This document shows positions 46,154 through 55,463 of a stretch of DNA of 64,000 bases, in pieces; within the stretch, counting starts at the first letter, position 1; the number at the start of each line of letters is the position of its first letter. Both the position numbers and the translations under genes were made by a program. The stretch is from the NCBI GenBank assembly GCA_018267275.1, contig JAFDYV010000009.1:310001-374000 (forward strand). Direction: 5' to 3'. The DNA comes from Bacteroidota bacterium. Its GTDB lineage: Bacteria > Bacteroidota > Bacteroidia > Cytophagales > Cyclobacteriaceae. The notes beneath the pieces are model-generated. The model did not search any database. It saw only the letters and a list, made by a program, of their open reading frames with translations, and had not been told where the DNA came from.

Positions 46154-47380
46154 GTGAAAAAGAAATTAAAAATCGGTCTGTTTGGGTTTGGTGTGGTTGG
46201 CCAAGGTCTGTACCACGTGCTAAACGAAACGCATGGAGTGAAGGCAGAAATTGCGCGCATCTGCGTAAAGAATCGCGAGAAAAAGAGAAGCTTACCTACG
46301 GAAATTTTTACCTATGAAGCGACTGACATCCTCAATGACCCCGCCATTGATGTGGTGGTAGAATTGATTGACGATGCCAAAGCCGCCTTTCAAATTGTAA
46401 AAACCGCTGTGCAAAATGGCAAGCACGTAGTCACTGCTAATAAAAAAATGTTGGCCGAAAATCTTTCGGAAATTTATGAATTGCAACAAAAGCACAACCG
46501 TTCCGTGTTGTACGAAGGCTCGGTGTGTGGCAGTATCCCCATCTTGCGGAATCTCGAAGAGTATTACGACAATGATTTAATCACCAGCATCGAAGGGATT
46601 TTTAATGGTTCCACGAACTATATTCTCACCAAAGTTTTTGAAGAACGAAAAAGTTATGGTGACGCGTTGAAAGGTGCGCAAGAGTTGGGCTTTGCCGAAA
46701 GCGACCCTTCGTTGGATGTAAAGGGCTTTGACCCCAAGTTTAAACTTACAATTGCCATCGCGCATACTTTTGGCGTTTTTGTAAAGCCAGAAGAAATCAT
46801 CAACATCGGGATCGACAAAATCTCTGCCGTTGATTTGAAATATGCCCGCGAAAATAATCTAACTATTAAGCTCGTGGCTCGTGCTTACAAACTCGATGGA
46901 AAAATCGTAGGATGGGTGGCGCCACAGTTTATTCCTGCCGACCACATGCTGGCCAATGTTCGCAACGAGTACAATGCAGTGTTGGTGCAAGGTGCTTTCG
47001 CGGAAAAGCAAGTTTTCATAGGCAAGGGCGCAGGCAGTTACCCTACCGCTTCGGCTGTATTGTCTGATATCTCCGCGTTGACTTTCGATTATCGGTATGA
47101 ATACAAAAAATTTGAGCAAGGCGATGGTTTGCCATTCTCAAAAAATGTGCTGGTTGATGTGGTGATTAGCTTCACGGACAAAGACAGTATTCTGCCAGCA
47201 GACTTCAAAAACTTTAAAGGCGGTTACCAGGGCAACGGGCTACAGTACATGACGGGGTCTGTATCATTGCAGAAATTGGCCGAGCTGGCGGGACGCGAAG
47301 ATGTAAGCGTGATTTTAGCCAGCGAATTGAATTTAGAAACTTTTGAAAAAGTTACTGCAAAAGAACTGCTTAGCGCGTAA
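46154..47380 (+). CDS. hom: Homoserine dehydrogenase
   Basis: Makes homoserine from aspartate semialdehyde. NAD(P)-binding LFGFGVVGQGLYHVL, catalytic region IFNGSTNYILTKVFEE and GFAESDPSLDVKGFDPKFKL, and AGSYPTASAVLSD. It starts at GTG. No aspartokinase fusion and no clear ACT domain at the end. As the last gene of the SAM/Cys-controlled operon, it feeds MetX. Confidence 0.93.
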   Translation: MKKKLKIGLFGFGVVGQGLYHVLNETHGVKAEIARICVKNREKKRSLPTEIFTYEATDILNDPAIDVVVELIDDAKAAFQIVKTAVQNGKHVVTANKKMLAENLSEIYELQQKHNRSVLYEGSVCGSIPILRNLEEYYDNDLITSIEGIFNGSTNYILTKVFEERKSYGDALKGAQELGFAESDPSLDVKGFDPKFKLTIAIAHTFGVFVKPEEIINIGIDKISAVDLKYARENNLTIKLVARAYKLDGKIVGWVAPQFIPADHMLANVRNEYNAVLVQGAFAEKQVFIGKGAGSYPTASAVLSDISALTFDYRYEYKKFEQGDGLPFSKNVLVDVVISFTDKDSILPADFKNFKGGYQGNGLQYMTGSVSLQKLAELAGREDVSVILASELNLETFEKVTAKELLSA

Positions 47381-48259
47381 TCATTTTCTGTTTGCCAAAT
47401 ACACGCCACCCAAAATGGCTGCCATGCCGATGAAGTGGCCGAGAAATAGTTTCTCTCCATCGAGAACGCCCCACATCACCGAAACAATGGGCATGACGTA
47501 GGTAACGGAGGCCGCGAACAAAGGCGAAGAAATTTGCAACAGTTTATTGAAGATGAGGTTGGCAACGGCCGTGCTCATTAACGCCAAAATGACAATGAAG
47601 CCTGCGGCTTGCCACGCGCCTGGCTGCTCTACCAATTTGGACGTGAAATCTGTGAAGCCAAATAAATACACCAATGCAAACGGCCAAATGAGTAGCAATG
47701 AGACACTGGTAACGGTTAGCGAGCCAAGTCCCTCCACCTTATATTTTAGATAGTTAACGTTGGTGCCGTAAAGCGCGCATGCCAACACGACTAACAATGC
47801 ATAGCCATTGAATCCGCCTATCGCTCCATCTGCCCTGGCCAACGCCAGAATGATGGCACCACCGAAGGAAATGAGTAAGCCAAGGATTGCGAATCCGCGA
47901 AAGCGCTGATGAAAAAACAACACCCCCATCACTACCGCCCAAATCGGTGAGAGCGTATTTAAGATTCCGGTGACGGAACTTTGCAGTCGCGTTTGTGCCA
48001 ACGCAAATAAAAATGCGGGAATAAAAATGCCCATCATGCCCGACAGAAATAGCTTTAAGTGGTCGCCTTGCTTGAGCTCTCTCCATCGCAACAATGCAAA
48101 GGGCAAAAGAAAAATAGATGCTGCCGCCACACGAAGTGAGCCTACCTCGGCAGGGGAAAAAACTTTAAGCCCTTGTTTGATAAGGATGAAGGACGTACCC
48201 CAGATTAACGCTAGCAAAATCAGTAGAAAAACTGCGGTACCCTTTTTATTTTCTGACAT
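47381..48259 (-). CDS. DMT family transporter (EamA)
   Basis: Ten-helix drug/metabolite exporter of 292 residues with two EamA halves: ALIWGTSFILIKQGLKVFSP and ALYGTNVNYLKYKVEGLGSL. It meets the hom stop end to end. The substrate is unknown; the family includes amino-acid exporters, and the neighbouring homoserine and cysteine genes make an amino acid possible. Confidence 0.9.
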   Translation of the reverse strand: MSENKKGTAVFLLILLALIWGTSFILIKQGLKVFSPAEVGSLRVAAASIFLLPFALLRWRELKQGDHLKLFLSGMMGIFIPAFLFALAQTRLQSSVTGILNTLSPIWAVVMGVLFFHQRFRGFAILGLLISFGGAIILALARADGAIGGFNGYALLVVLACALYGTNVNYLKYKVEGLGSLTVTSVSLLLIWPFALVYLFGFTDFTSKLVEQPGAWQAAGFIVILALMSTAVANLIFNKLLQISSPLFAASVTYVMPIVSVMWGVLDGEKLFLGHFIGMAAILGGVYLANRK

Positions 48260-48335
48260 GGATCATATTGACGCGCAAAGAACTGGATTAACCTTTGGAT
48301 TTCAAATACGGTTTGTTGCTAACATAACTATGTTG

Positions 48336-48794
48336 TTACTCTTTCGCTTCTAGCAATATTTGCTTTATAATTTCTTGACTAAATCGAAAATTTCTTTTGG
48401 CAAGCTCTGTAATTGTTTCTTTTACTGAAAGTATCACGTGCTTCTCTTTTGCCAGCAACAAAACCCTCAATGTGCCTATCACTTCTAAATGATTCTCAAT
48501 GGCCACCTTTCTGCCCTTCTTTTCATCAATAATCAAAATTGATTGGCTTGGATTCTCTAATGCCAATGCAATTGCACTTGCTTCCCCTGAATCTAATACC
48601 CTTTCAAGTTCATTTTTGGTGATATCGTTCGCTGGTTTTTTTATTGAAATCCAAGATGGAATATCATGACCAAATTCAAGTGCTACTTCTTTTGTTGTTA
48701 CAATTTGAGTAAAGACTTCTTTGAGGATATGTATTTTGCCAATTTCAAAAAGTGCAATCAGGCAACTGGCGTCTGAAATAATGACTTTATCCAT
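48336..48794 (-). CDS. DUF3368/PIN-like toxin
   Basis: PIN-fold ribonuclease-like protein of 152 residues. VIISDASCLIALFEIG carries the first Asp, the Glu lies in DSGEASAIALAL, and LIIDEKKGRKVAIEN carries further acidic residues. It overlaps the UPF0175 antitoxin gene by 8 bases, the standard arrangement of this type II toxin-antitoxin module. Confidence 0.88.
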   Translation of the reverse strand: MDKVIISDASCLIALFEIGKIHILKEVFTQIVTTKEVALEFGHDIPSWISIKKPANDITKNELERVLDSGEASAIALALENPSQSILIIDEKKGRKVAIENHLEVIGTLRVLLLAKEKHVILSVKETITELAKRNFRFSQEIIKQILLEAKE

Positions 48795-49005
48795 TCAGCG
48801 GTCGGCTGAGGTCACTTGGTGTTTCGCCAAAAATAGAAACTCCATAGTTTCCAACTTTGAGTAAAAACTCCCGCTTTGTGATACCGGCATATTCGGCCGC
48901 TTGACCAGATGTTAATATCCCTTTGTCGAATAGCAGCGCGGCTACCGCCATTTTCACTTCTTGCTCATTTACCTCTTCAGGAACGGTTAGTGTCAGTGAC
49001 TTCAT
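48787..49005 (-). CDS. UPF0175 antitoxin
   Basis: Protein of 72 residues with the UPF0175 helix-turn-helix pattern ALLFDKGILTSGQAAEYAGI followed by TKREFLLKVGNYGV. It opens with a short beta segment SLTLTVPEEV. It should bind DNA and neutralise the DUF3368 toxin encoded by the overlapping downstream gene. Confidence 0.88.
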   Translation of the reverse strand: MKSLTLTVPEEVNEQEVKMAVAALLFDKGILTSGQAAEYAGITKREFLLKVGNYGVSIFGETPSDLSRPLNG

Positions 49006-49039
49006 AAACGCTTATTTGGATAACGAAAGGTAAGAAATG

Positions 49040-50029
49040 TCAGGCGAAAACTTCGATGAAATGGTTTTCTACTTCTTTTAAAATTGCGATGACCTCAACT
49101 TGTGTTGGCGCCTCCACCAACCTCATCCTAAATGGCTTGAAATCGGGAACGCCTTTAAAATAATTTGTGTAGTGCCTGCGCATTTCAAAAATGCCGAGCT
49201 TCTCCCCTTTCCAGCGGATGGAAAAATCTAAATGCTTTCGTGTAACTTCGATTCGGTCGGTAATGGTGGGCAAGGGTAAATGCTGCCCCGTTTTGATGAA
49301 GTGTTTTACTTCATTGAAAAACCAAGGCGCGCCAATGGCTGCACGACCAATCATTATGCCGTCTACTCCATATCGGTTTTTGTACTCCACCGCTTTTTCA
49401 GGCGAATCGATATCGCCATTCCCGAAAATAGGAATGTGCATCCGTGGGTTTTCTTTTGTTTTGCCAATCAAAGTCCAATCGGCAGAACCCTTGTACATCT
49501 GCACGCGCGTGCGACCATGAACGGTCAAAGCTTTGATACCAATGTCTTGCAAACGTTCGGCTACTTCTACGATATTTTTTGTGTTGTCGTCCCAGCCTAA
49601 GCGCGTTTTTACAGTTACGGGTAAGTGAGTAGCCTTCACTATATCAGCTGTCATCTGCACCATTTTGGGGATGTCTTGTAACAGCGCAGCGCCCGCTCCG
49701 CGACAAGCCACTGCTTTTACCGGACAGCCATAGTTGATATCTATCAAATCAGGATTTACTTCGGTCGCAATCTTGGCCGACTCCACCATGTTGCCGATGT
49801 CGCCACCAAACAATTGGATGCCAATCGGTCTTTCATACTCAAAAATATCAAGCTTCTGCCGGCTCTTGGCTGCATCGCGAATCAAGCCCTCAGAAGAAAT
49901 AAATTCGGTGTACATCAAATCGGCACCGCCCTCCGTGCATACCGCACGGAAGGGTGGGTCGCTCACGTCTTCCATAGGCGCGAGGAGCAGGGGAAATTCG
50001 CCCAATTCTATGTTTCCAATCTTCGCCAA
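49040..50029 (-). CDS. dusB: tRNA-dihydrouridine synthase (DusB type)
   Basis: FMN enzyme reducing uridines in tRNA. LAPMEDVSDPPFRAVC opens the barrel, the catalytic Cys is in DINYGCPVKAVACRGAGAAL, and VHGRTRVQMYKGSADW and FGNGDIDSPE are family motifs. The length of 329 residues is normal. It starts 84 bases from a divergent protease gene. Confidence 0.95.
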   Translation of the reverse strand: MAKIGNIELGEFPLLLAPMEDVSDPPFRAVCTEGGADLMYTEFISSEGLIRDAAKSRQKLDIFEYERPIGIQLFGGDIGNMVESAKIATEVNPDLIDINYGCPVKAVACRGAGAALLQDIPKMVQMTADIVKATHLPVTVKTRLGWDDNTKNIVEVAERLQDIGIKALTVHGRTRVQMYKGSADWTLIGKTKENPRMHIPIFGNGDIDSPEKAVEYKNRYGVDGIMIGRAAIGAPWFFNEVKHFIKTGQHLPLPTITDRIEVTRKHLDFSIRWKGEKLGIFEMRRHYTNYFKGVPDFKPFRMRLVEAPTQVEVIAILKEVENHFIEVFA

Positions 50030-50113
50030 GTTTGATTATTCGTTTAAAAACAGCGTTGTTTGCGGTTTATCTGAAATTGAAAGACAAAAATAATATTATT
50101 TAACCGAAGCATC

Positions 50114-51031
50114 GTGGAGGAGTTTGAAAAAAGGCCGGTTTGGTTAGTACTGTTGGTGGTGCTCATTAGTGCGTTTATTGGCACTTTGGTAGGGGCGGGT
50201 ATCGGTGCCCTGGTGGGATCATTCTTTTACACAGGCAAGGACGATTTTATGATGGCTGCTGCCACCAGCCAGTTTGCGCCCGAAATGAAAACTTCTCTTT
50301 TAGTGATGCAAGGCGTTACGGCACTCTTTGGGTTTCTGCTCGTGCCTTTTTTGGTTTACAAAGTACTTAGACATGCCGGAATCAAGAGTTATAGCACGGA
50401 AAAACTCAGTACGATTCTCCTTTTGCTCACCGCCTTTATCATGATTTCATTTGTGATAGTAGATTCTGCTATCATTGAATGGAATAAGAATATAGTATTT
50501 CCCGACTTTCTAAAGTCGTTTGAAACGTGGGCGCGGGGTTATGAGGAAAGATTAGAAACGCTGACCAAAATGTTTACCCAATTCAGAAGCTTCGGTGACT
50601 TTGCAATCACCATGCTAGTGGTGGGTGTGGTTGCCGGAGTTTGCGAAGAATTTTTATTTCGTGGAATTATTCAGCGGGAATTGCACCGCGGAACAAACAA
50701 TATCCATGTTGCCATTTGGGTATCAGCCTTTCTCTTCAGCGCTATTCACATGCAGTTTTTTGGGTTCGTGCCTCGCATGTTGTTAGGCGGGTTGTTTGGC
50801 TACCTGTATTATTGGTCAGGCAATTTACTAGTACCCATATTCGCACATTTTTTCAATAACGGGTTTTCTGTTTTGATGCTCTACTTGTATCAACAGAAAA
50901 TTGTAACGCTAGATGTGGAAAAAGAGGAAGCCGCTCCGTGGTATGCGATTATAGTTTTCACGGTGATTGCAGCGGCCCTACTCTTTTTATTCAGACGAAA
51001 ATCAGACGAACTTAAAACCTCTGTTTCTTGA
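50114..51031 (+). CDS. CPBP family intramembrane metalloprotease
   Basis: About eight membrane helices in 305 residues. The three active-site motifs are visible: CEEFLFRGIIQREL, AFLFSAIHMQFFGF and FAHFFNNGFS. It starts at GTG. The family includes CAAX-type proteases and Abi proteins that mature or protect small peptides. Its stop overlaps the cdsA start (TTGA), so the two are coupled. Confidence 0.92.
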   Translation: MEEFEKRPVWLVLLVVLISAFIGTLVGAGIGALVGSFFYTGKDDFMMAAATSQFAPEMKTSLLVMQGVTALFGFLLVPFLVYKVLRHAGIKSYSTEKLSTILLLLTAFIMISFVIVDSAIIEWNKNIVFPDFLKSFETWARGYEERLETLTKMFTQFRSFGDFAITMLVVGVVAGVCEEFLFRGIIQRELHRGTNNIHVAIWVSAFLFSAIHMQFFGFVPRMLLGGLFGYLYYWSGNLLVPIFAHFFNNGFSVLMLYLYQQKIVTLDVEKEEAAPWYAIIVFTVIAAALLFLFRRKSDELKTSVS

Positions 51032-51858
51032 ACGCTACTCCTAAAAAATTCAGCAATCTTCCACAACGATTGGCCACAGCATTGCTGGGCGCTGCGGGCG
51101 TCATCTTTGGCATCGCATATAGTGAATGGACTTACCTTGTCGTGTTCTTCATCATTTTCTTTTTGTCGCTTCGCGAGTTTTATAAGCTAGTTGGTTTAGA
51201 TGGCATGGTGCCTCAAAAAACATTTGGCATGATTTGCGGAATGACCATTTTCTTTCTTTCGTTTTTTATTGAGCGCGGCACAATCTCCTATCGTTACTAC
51301 TTTATTTTTTTTCCGCTGCTTTCGTGTGTGTACATGATTAAGCTTTACAAAAAGTTTGAGCGCAAGCCCTTCACCAACATCGCATTTACTTTTTTAGGGA
51401 TATTTTACATTGCTGTACCCTTGGCATTGATGCACATTGCCGCCTTTGAAAATGGTAAGTACAACTATGAAATCATTTTTGGCTGCTTGTTCATTTTGTG
51501 GTCTACGGATACAGGTGCCTATTTCGCGGGCAACTTTTTCGGCAAACGGAAATTGTTCGAGCGGATTTCTCCTAAGAAATCGTGGGAAGGAGTTTTTGGC
51601 GGAGCTGCGTTGGCTATCGCAATGGCGCTAACAATGGCTTACTTTTTCAAGTCGCTGGCGCTTTGGCAATGGATGTGCATCAGCGCCATTATCATTGTAG
51701 GTGGCGTGTATGGCGATTTGGTGGAATCGCTGTTGAAGAGAAGCATCGAAATCAAAGACTCGGGTACCAGTCTGCCAGGCCATGGTGGGTTCTTGGACCG
51801 ATTTGATGGATTGTTTATCTCCGCTCCATTTATCGTGGCGTTTCTGGAGATTTTCTAA
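51028..51858 (+). CDS. cdsA: Phosphatidate cytidylyltransferase
   Basis: Makes CDP-diacylglycerol for phospholipid synthesis. It is a multi-helix membrane protein of 276 residues ending with the CdsA signature KRSIEIKDSGTSLPGHGG then FLDRFDGL. The start is TTG, shared with the upstream stop. The segment STDTGAYFAGNFFGKRKLFE is also conserved. Confidence 0.95.
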   Translation: MNATPKKFSNLPQRLATALLGAAGVIFGIAYSEWTYLVVFFIIFFLSLREFYKLVGLDGMVPQKTFGMICGMTIFFLSFFIERGTISYRYYFIFFPLLSCVYMIKLYKKFERKPFTNIAFTFLGIFYIAVPLALMHIAAFENGKYNYEIIFGCLFILWSTDTGAYFAGNFFGKRKLFERISPKKSWEGVFGGAALAIAMALTMAYFFKSLALWQWMCISAIIIVGGVYGDLVESLLKRSIEIKDSGTSLPGHGGFLDRFDGLFISAPFIVAFLEIF

Positions 51859-51948
51859 TATTCGCCACAGGTTCACAGACAATTTTTCCCGTTTTATGGG
51901 CTCTGCGGTTTCTAAATTGCAATAGACCTCAAAACGAAGTTCTTGAAC

Positions 51949-53148
51949 TCACATCTGATTTAGAATTTCTCCGGCCTTTCTTAAGGTCTCCTCTCCCTTC
52001 GCAAAACAAAACCTGAGTATCTTTTGGTCTGTATCATCTTTGTAAAAAACAGAAATAGGGATGGGTGCCAACTTTTTCTCTTTCGTCATCCACACCGCCA
52101 TTTCCTTTTCACTTAATTGAGATATCCCCTCATACGAAAGCAATTGAAAATAACTTCCATAACAGGGCAGCGGCTTAAACGATGAACCCTTGATTTGCTG
52201 CAAAAAGAAATCTCGCTTTTGCTGATAGAATTTGCCGAGGCTCAGATAGTTTTCGGGCTGTGCCATATATTCTGCCAACGCAAATTGTGTAGGTGTGTTG
52301 ACGCTAAACGTGATGAACTGATGGGCCTTTCTAATTTCAGTAGTTAGTGTGGGTGAAGCAACCGTGTAACCGACTTTCCACCCGGTAGCGTGAAACGTTT
52401 TCCCAAATGAAAAAACGGCAATGATTTGATTCGCAAGTGCAGGATATTTTAAAATGCTTTCATGCTTTTTGTCATCAAAGATGATTCGCTCATATACTTC
52501 ATCGCTCAACACCAGTAAGTTATTTTTCAGCGCAATCTCCTGCAATTCTCTTAAATCTAACTCCGACAGAACAGCCCCAGACGGATTATGTGGCGTATTC
52601 ACCATTATCATCCGTGTCTTAGAAGTAACTTTATCACGAACCTCTTGCCAATCAATAGAAAAATCCGGTGCCGTTAGGTTGATGTGTATTGGTGTTCCGC
52701 CATTCAACCGAATGGCCGGGTCGTAACAATCATAAGACGGGTCAAAAAGAATCACCTCATCGCCAGCGCTAACCAATGCGGCAATCGTGGAGAAAATGGC
52801 TTCGGTGCCACCGGCCGTCACAGTTACTTCTGTTTCAAAATCTGTTGCGCGTTGGTAGGTTTTCTCTATTACTTCTGAAATTACTTTTCGCAGAGCTGGT
52901 ACACCCGGCATGGGCGCATATTGGTTATGGCCTGCATTCATGTTTTTGTGAATCAGGTCAACCAAGACTTCAGAGACAGCAAAATCTGGAAAACCTTGCG
53001 AGAGATTAATGGCATTGTGCTCCAATGCCAGCTTAGACATCACAGAGAAAATAGACGTGCCGACTTCGGGCAGGCGCGACCTTACCCCCTTCCCCTCTCC
53101 AAAAGAGAGGGGTGACTCCTTTTGAAAGGTCGACTGGTCATCTCTCAT
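51949..53148 (-). CDS. PLP-dependent aminotransferase (methionine aminotransferase/KAT type)
   Basis: Class I aminotransferase of 399 residues: INLSQGFPDFAVSE, TVTAGGTEAIFSTIAAL, NTPHNPSGAVL and the PLP lysine in IAVFSFGKTFHATGWKVGY. The family transaminates methionine, glutamine or kynurenine. The first 23 residues (QKESPLSFGEGKGVR) are encoded by a palindromic repeat. The conserved start RLPEVGTSIFSVMSK has no start codon of its own before it, so the repeat peptide is probably translated. Confidence 0.92.
   Translation of the reverse strand: MRDDQSTFQKESPLSFGEGKGVRSRLPEVGTSIFSVMSKLALEHNAINLSQGFPDFAVSEVLVDLIHKNMNAGHNQYAPMPGVPALRKVISEVIEKTYQRATDFETEVTVTAGGTEAIFSTIAALVSAGDEVILFDPSYDCYDPAIRLNGGTPIHINLTAPDFSIDWQEVRDKVTSKTRMIMVNTPHNPSGAVLSELDLRELQEIALKNNLLVLSDEVYERIIFDDKKHESILKYPALANQIIAVFSFGKTFHATGWKVGYTVASPTLTTEIRKAHQFITFSVNTPTQFALAEYMAQPENYLSLGKFYQQKRDFFLQQIKGSSFKPLPCYGSYFQLLSYEGISQLSEKEMAVWMTKEKKLAPIPISVFYKDDTDQKILRFCFAKGEETLRKAGEILNQM
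53079..53119. repeat. C/G-rich palindromic repeat in an aminotransferase gene
   Basis: Perfect 8-base arms CCCCTCTC/GAGAGGGG (53092-53112) with CAAAA loop, flanked by CCTTACCCCCTT. It matches the copy at 28933-28974 in core and tail and lies within the first 25 codons. Confidence 0.8.
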
Positions 53149-53168
53149 TCATCGATACAAATTAGAAA

Positions 53169-53726
53169 TTACTTTCGTAGTGGCGCCAGTATTCGATACT
53201 CGGTATCTACATCACCTTTACTGATGTCGGTCAATTTGCCTTTCAACATTTTCTTCTTCAGTGGGGTCAGGTAGTCAATAAATAACTTTCCTTCTATGTG
53301 GTCATACTCATGCTGGATAATACGCGCCTTCATGCCATCAAATTCCTCTTCATGCTCTACCCATTCTTCATCAAAATAATGTATACGTAGTTTCTCTTTG
53401 CGCCACACATCTTCGCGGATGTTCGGTATACTCAAACAACCTTCCTCAAAATCCCATTCGTTACCTTCTTCCTTCAAAATCGTAGGGTTGATGAAAACCT
53501 TTTTGAAGTCCTTCAATTCAGGTTGCTCTTCCAGGGCAGAGGCGTCCACTACAAAAAAGCGGATGCTTTTGCCAATTTGAGGGGCGGCTAAACCAATGCC
53601 ACTTGCCGCCTCCATGGTTTCAAACATATCTTGAGCAAATGCTTTTACGTCCATCTCTCCTTTCACAATTTCCTTGGCTTTTTTTCGAAGCACGGGGTCG
53701 CCATACATGACAATCGGGTACACCAT
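53169..53726 (-). CDS. def: Peptide deformylase
   Basis: Removes formyl groups from nascent proteins. All three motifs are present: GIGLAAPQIGKS, FEEGCLSIPNIRED and IIQHEYDHIEGKLFIDYL. The ATG at 53726 (MVYPIVMYGDPVLRK) is the family start; three upstream codons are dropped. It is 44 bases after ruvX on the same strand. Confidence 0.96.
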   Translation of the reverse strand: MVYPIVMYGDPVLRKKAKEIVKGEMDVKAFAQDMFETMEAASGIGLAAPQIGKSIRFFVVDASALEEQPELKDFKKVFINPTILKEEGNEWDFEEGCLSIPNIREDVWRKEKLRIHYFDEEWVEHEEEFDGMKARIIQHEYDHIEGKLFIDYLTPLKKKMLKGKLTDISKGDVDTEYRILAPLRK

Positions 53727-53770
53727 AAATATCAAATAATGCGCAAAGTTATTGAGAAATCTTTAGGCTT

Positions 53771-54187
53771 TTATCTTTTTTTGCCCTGCATATAATCCTG
53801 CAAAATCAACACCGCACTGATTTTGTCTGATTGACCCTTTATCTGTCGGTCTTTCTTTTTCATGCCGCCCATGAGCATCGCTTGTTGTGCAATGGAAGTG
53901 GTAAATCGCTCGTCAATGGTGGTGATGGGTTTGGCCGGAAAGTTCTTTTTAAATGTCCCGATAAACTGCCGCACGTTTGGCGCGGTGTCCGAATCTTGGT
54001 TGTTCAATTGCTTCGGCATCCCTATAACGACCTCATCCACCGCTTCCTTCTCGAAGTAGGTTTTCAAATAAGCAATCAGCCTGGCCGTTTCTACGGTTTC
54101 CAACGCAGTCGCGATAATCTGCTGCGGGTCAGTCACTGCCAACCCAGTGCGTTTAATGCCATAGTCGATGGAGAGGATGCGGGCCAT
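53771..54187 (-). CDS. ruvX: Putative pre-16S rRNA nuclease/Holliday junction resolvase RuvX
   Basis: RNase-H-fold protein of 138 residues: ILSIDYGIKRTGLAVTDP, EVVIGMPKQLNNQ and TTIDERFTTSIAQQAM. YqgF proteins trim 16S rRNA precursors. It abuts the hipT stop directly, so the two may be co-transcribed. Confidence 0.93.
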   Translation of the reverse strand: MARILSIDYGIKRTGLAVTDPQQIIATALETVETARLIAYLKTYFEKEAVDEVVIGMPKQLNNQDSDTAPNVRQFIGTFKKNFPAKPITTIDERFTTSIAQQAMLMGGMKKKDRQIKGQSDKISAVLILQDYMQGKKR

Positions 54188-55135
54188 TTAACTTTCTATT
54201 AATTGCAATTGAGTCATTCTATTTCTTATTAGTTCGATATATCGCGCTTTCGTTTCGTCAGTCAAGAAACTTGCATCTATAAAATTGTTCCAACGAGGCA
54301 ATGTTGATTGGGCTTTTTTGTAAACATAGTTCAATACTTTAAGGTCAATTTTAAACTGTTGAGCAAATGCTGAGAAATCTTCCATCTTTATTCTGTTTTT
54401 TTTGCCGTTGAGAGTCAATGCCAATTGCTCTTCATCCTCTTTTACTACTAATGCAGTTGGCACCAAGTCATAAGCCGGACATAGGCTAAAACCTAAATGA
54501 TGAGTTAGTGAAAAATTTTTTAAGTGCATATCCGCATTTCCCGTGAGGAAAGAAAAAACAAGTTGTTCAAGAAAGTTAACAATATCTAAGCCCGGCCACG
54601 CTGAATACTTGATGATGGCCTTGCCAATTTGTTCGTAAGAACCTCGGTATTTGTGCTCGGTTAACCTTTCTGTCAATTGACACATGTCTTCCATATGGAT
54701 TTTCTTTCCATCATCGGTCCGGTCAACGCGCTTAGTTACATAAGCAAGATTTCCTGATTGCAATCGAAACAAGGAGTGAGGTACCGTTTGCATACTAAAC
54801 AAGTCCGCCAAATGCATAGTGGCGTCCTCTAATTCAGGTAGTTCAGGATAAACGGATGATGGTAGTTTCAAAATGTACCCCCCCCACAAACCAACGATGG
54901 TAAATTTAGTCGGATTGTTTTTCTCATTTTGCTTCTCAACGTTTAGCGAAAGTTTTGCTTGTACTCCTGTAACCGCAATCTGACTTTGAATGATTCGCTT
55001 GGCGAGTTCAACGAGTTGGTCTTCGGTATATGGAAAATCGGGCGCTAATTTTTTGCCAAAGAACTTCTTGCTGCAGGCCTCATGATAGTCGCCCGCAGAA
55101 TCTAACTCTTGATAACAATAAAGACAACGCTTCAT
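54188..55135 (-). CDS. hipT: HipT-like serine kinase toxin (HipA C-terminal type)
   Basis: Short HipA-family kinase of 315 residues. It lacks the usual N-terminal subdomain, which is encoded separately by the gene before it. An N-terminal zinc-ribbon-like set CLYCYQELDSAGDYHEAC precedes the Gly-rich loop AVTGVQAKLSLN. The catalytic loop is FLTGNADMHLKNFSL and the metal motif PAYDLVPTAL. The split arrangement matches HipBST modules, in which HipT phosphorylates a tRNA synthetase and HipS acts as antitoxin. The target here is unknown. Confidence 0.85.
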   Translation of the reverse strand: MKRCLYCYQELDSAGDYHEACSKKFFGKKLAPDFPYTEDQLVELAKRIIQSQIAVTGVQAKLSLNVEKQNEKNNPTKFTIVGLWGGYILKLPSSVYPELPELEDATMHLADLFSMQTVPHSLFRLQSGNLAYVTKRVDRTDDGKKIHMEDMCQLTERLTEHKYRGSYEQIGKAIIKYSAWPGLDIVNFLEQLVFSFLTGNADMHLKNFSLTHHLGFSLCPAYDLVPTALVVKEDEEQLALTLNGKKNRIKMEDFSAFAQQFKIDLKVLNYVYKKAQSTLPRWNNFIDASFLTDETKARYIELIRNRMTQLQLIES

Positions 55136-55136
55136 T

Positions 55137-55463
55137 TTATTCAGTTACTTTTTCTTCAACTACACTTACAGCTCCAATACAATCTTTACAACATGCAAGC
55201 AACAAGCCCATACGGTCGCGGTCATCGAGTTTCCAGTTTTGTTCGGCAATCTCAAGTAGCCAACCTTCTGGAATAAGTCCATCAAAAAATGGAAACAGCA
55301 CTTGACTTTTGTAAGGCCTATCAGATAATGGCAGAGTAAAACTTATCGGATTTGGATTCGACCTTTTTAAGTAATCCGCATCGTAGGTAAAGGAATAGCC
55401 CTCCTCATCTTCTACCAATCTCCCAGCAAGGTCATCGCCAAAAAAAATCTTAGCTGCTCTCAT
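55137..55463 (-). CDS. hipS: HipS-like protein (HipA N-terminal subdomain)
   Basis: Protein of 108 residues corresponding to the N-terminal subdomain of HipA: AAKIFFGDDLAGRLVEDEEG, ISFTLPLSDRPY and FPFFDGLIPEGWLLEIA. In characterised HipBST this small protein is the antitoxin. It overlaps hipB by 14 bases and ends 1 base before hipT, so all three are made from one transcript. Confidence 0.87.
   Translation of the reverse strand: MRAAKIFFGDDLAGRLVEDEEGYSFTYDADYLKRSNPNPISFTLPLSDRPYKSQVLFPFFDGLIPEGWLLEIAEQNWKLDDRDRMGLLLACCKDCIGAVSVVEEKVTE

Noticed and set aside
47754..48353. Long frames inside the DMT transporter gene
   Set aside because: Out-of-frame readings of a high-confidence membrane protein gene; no family resemblance.
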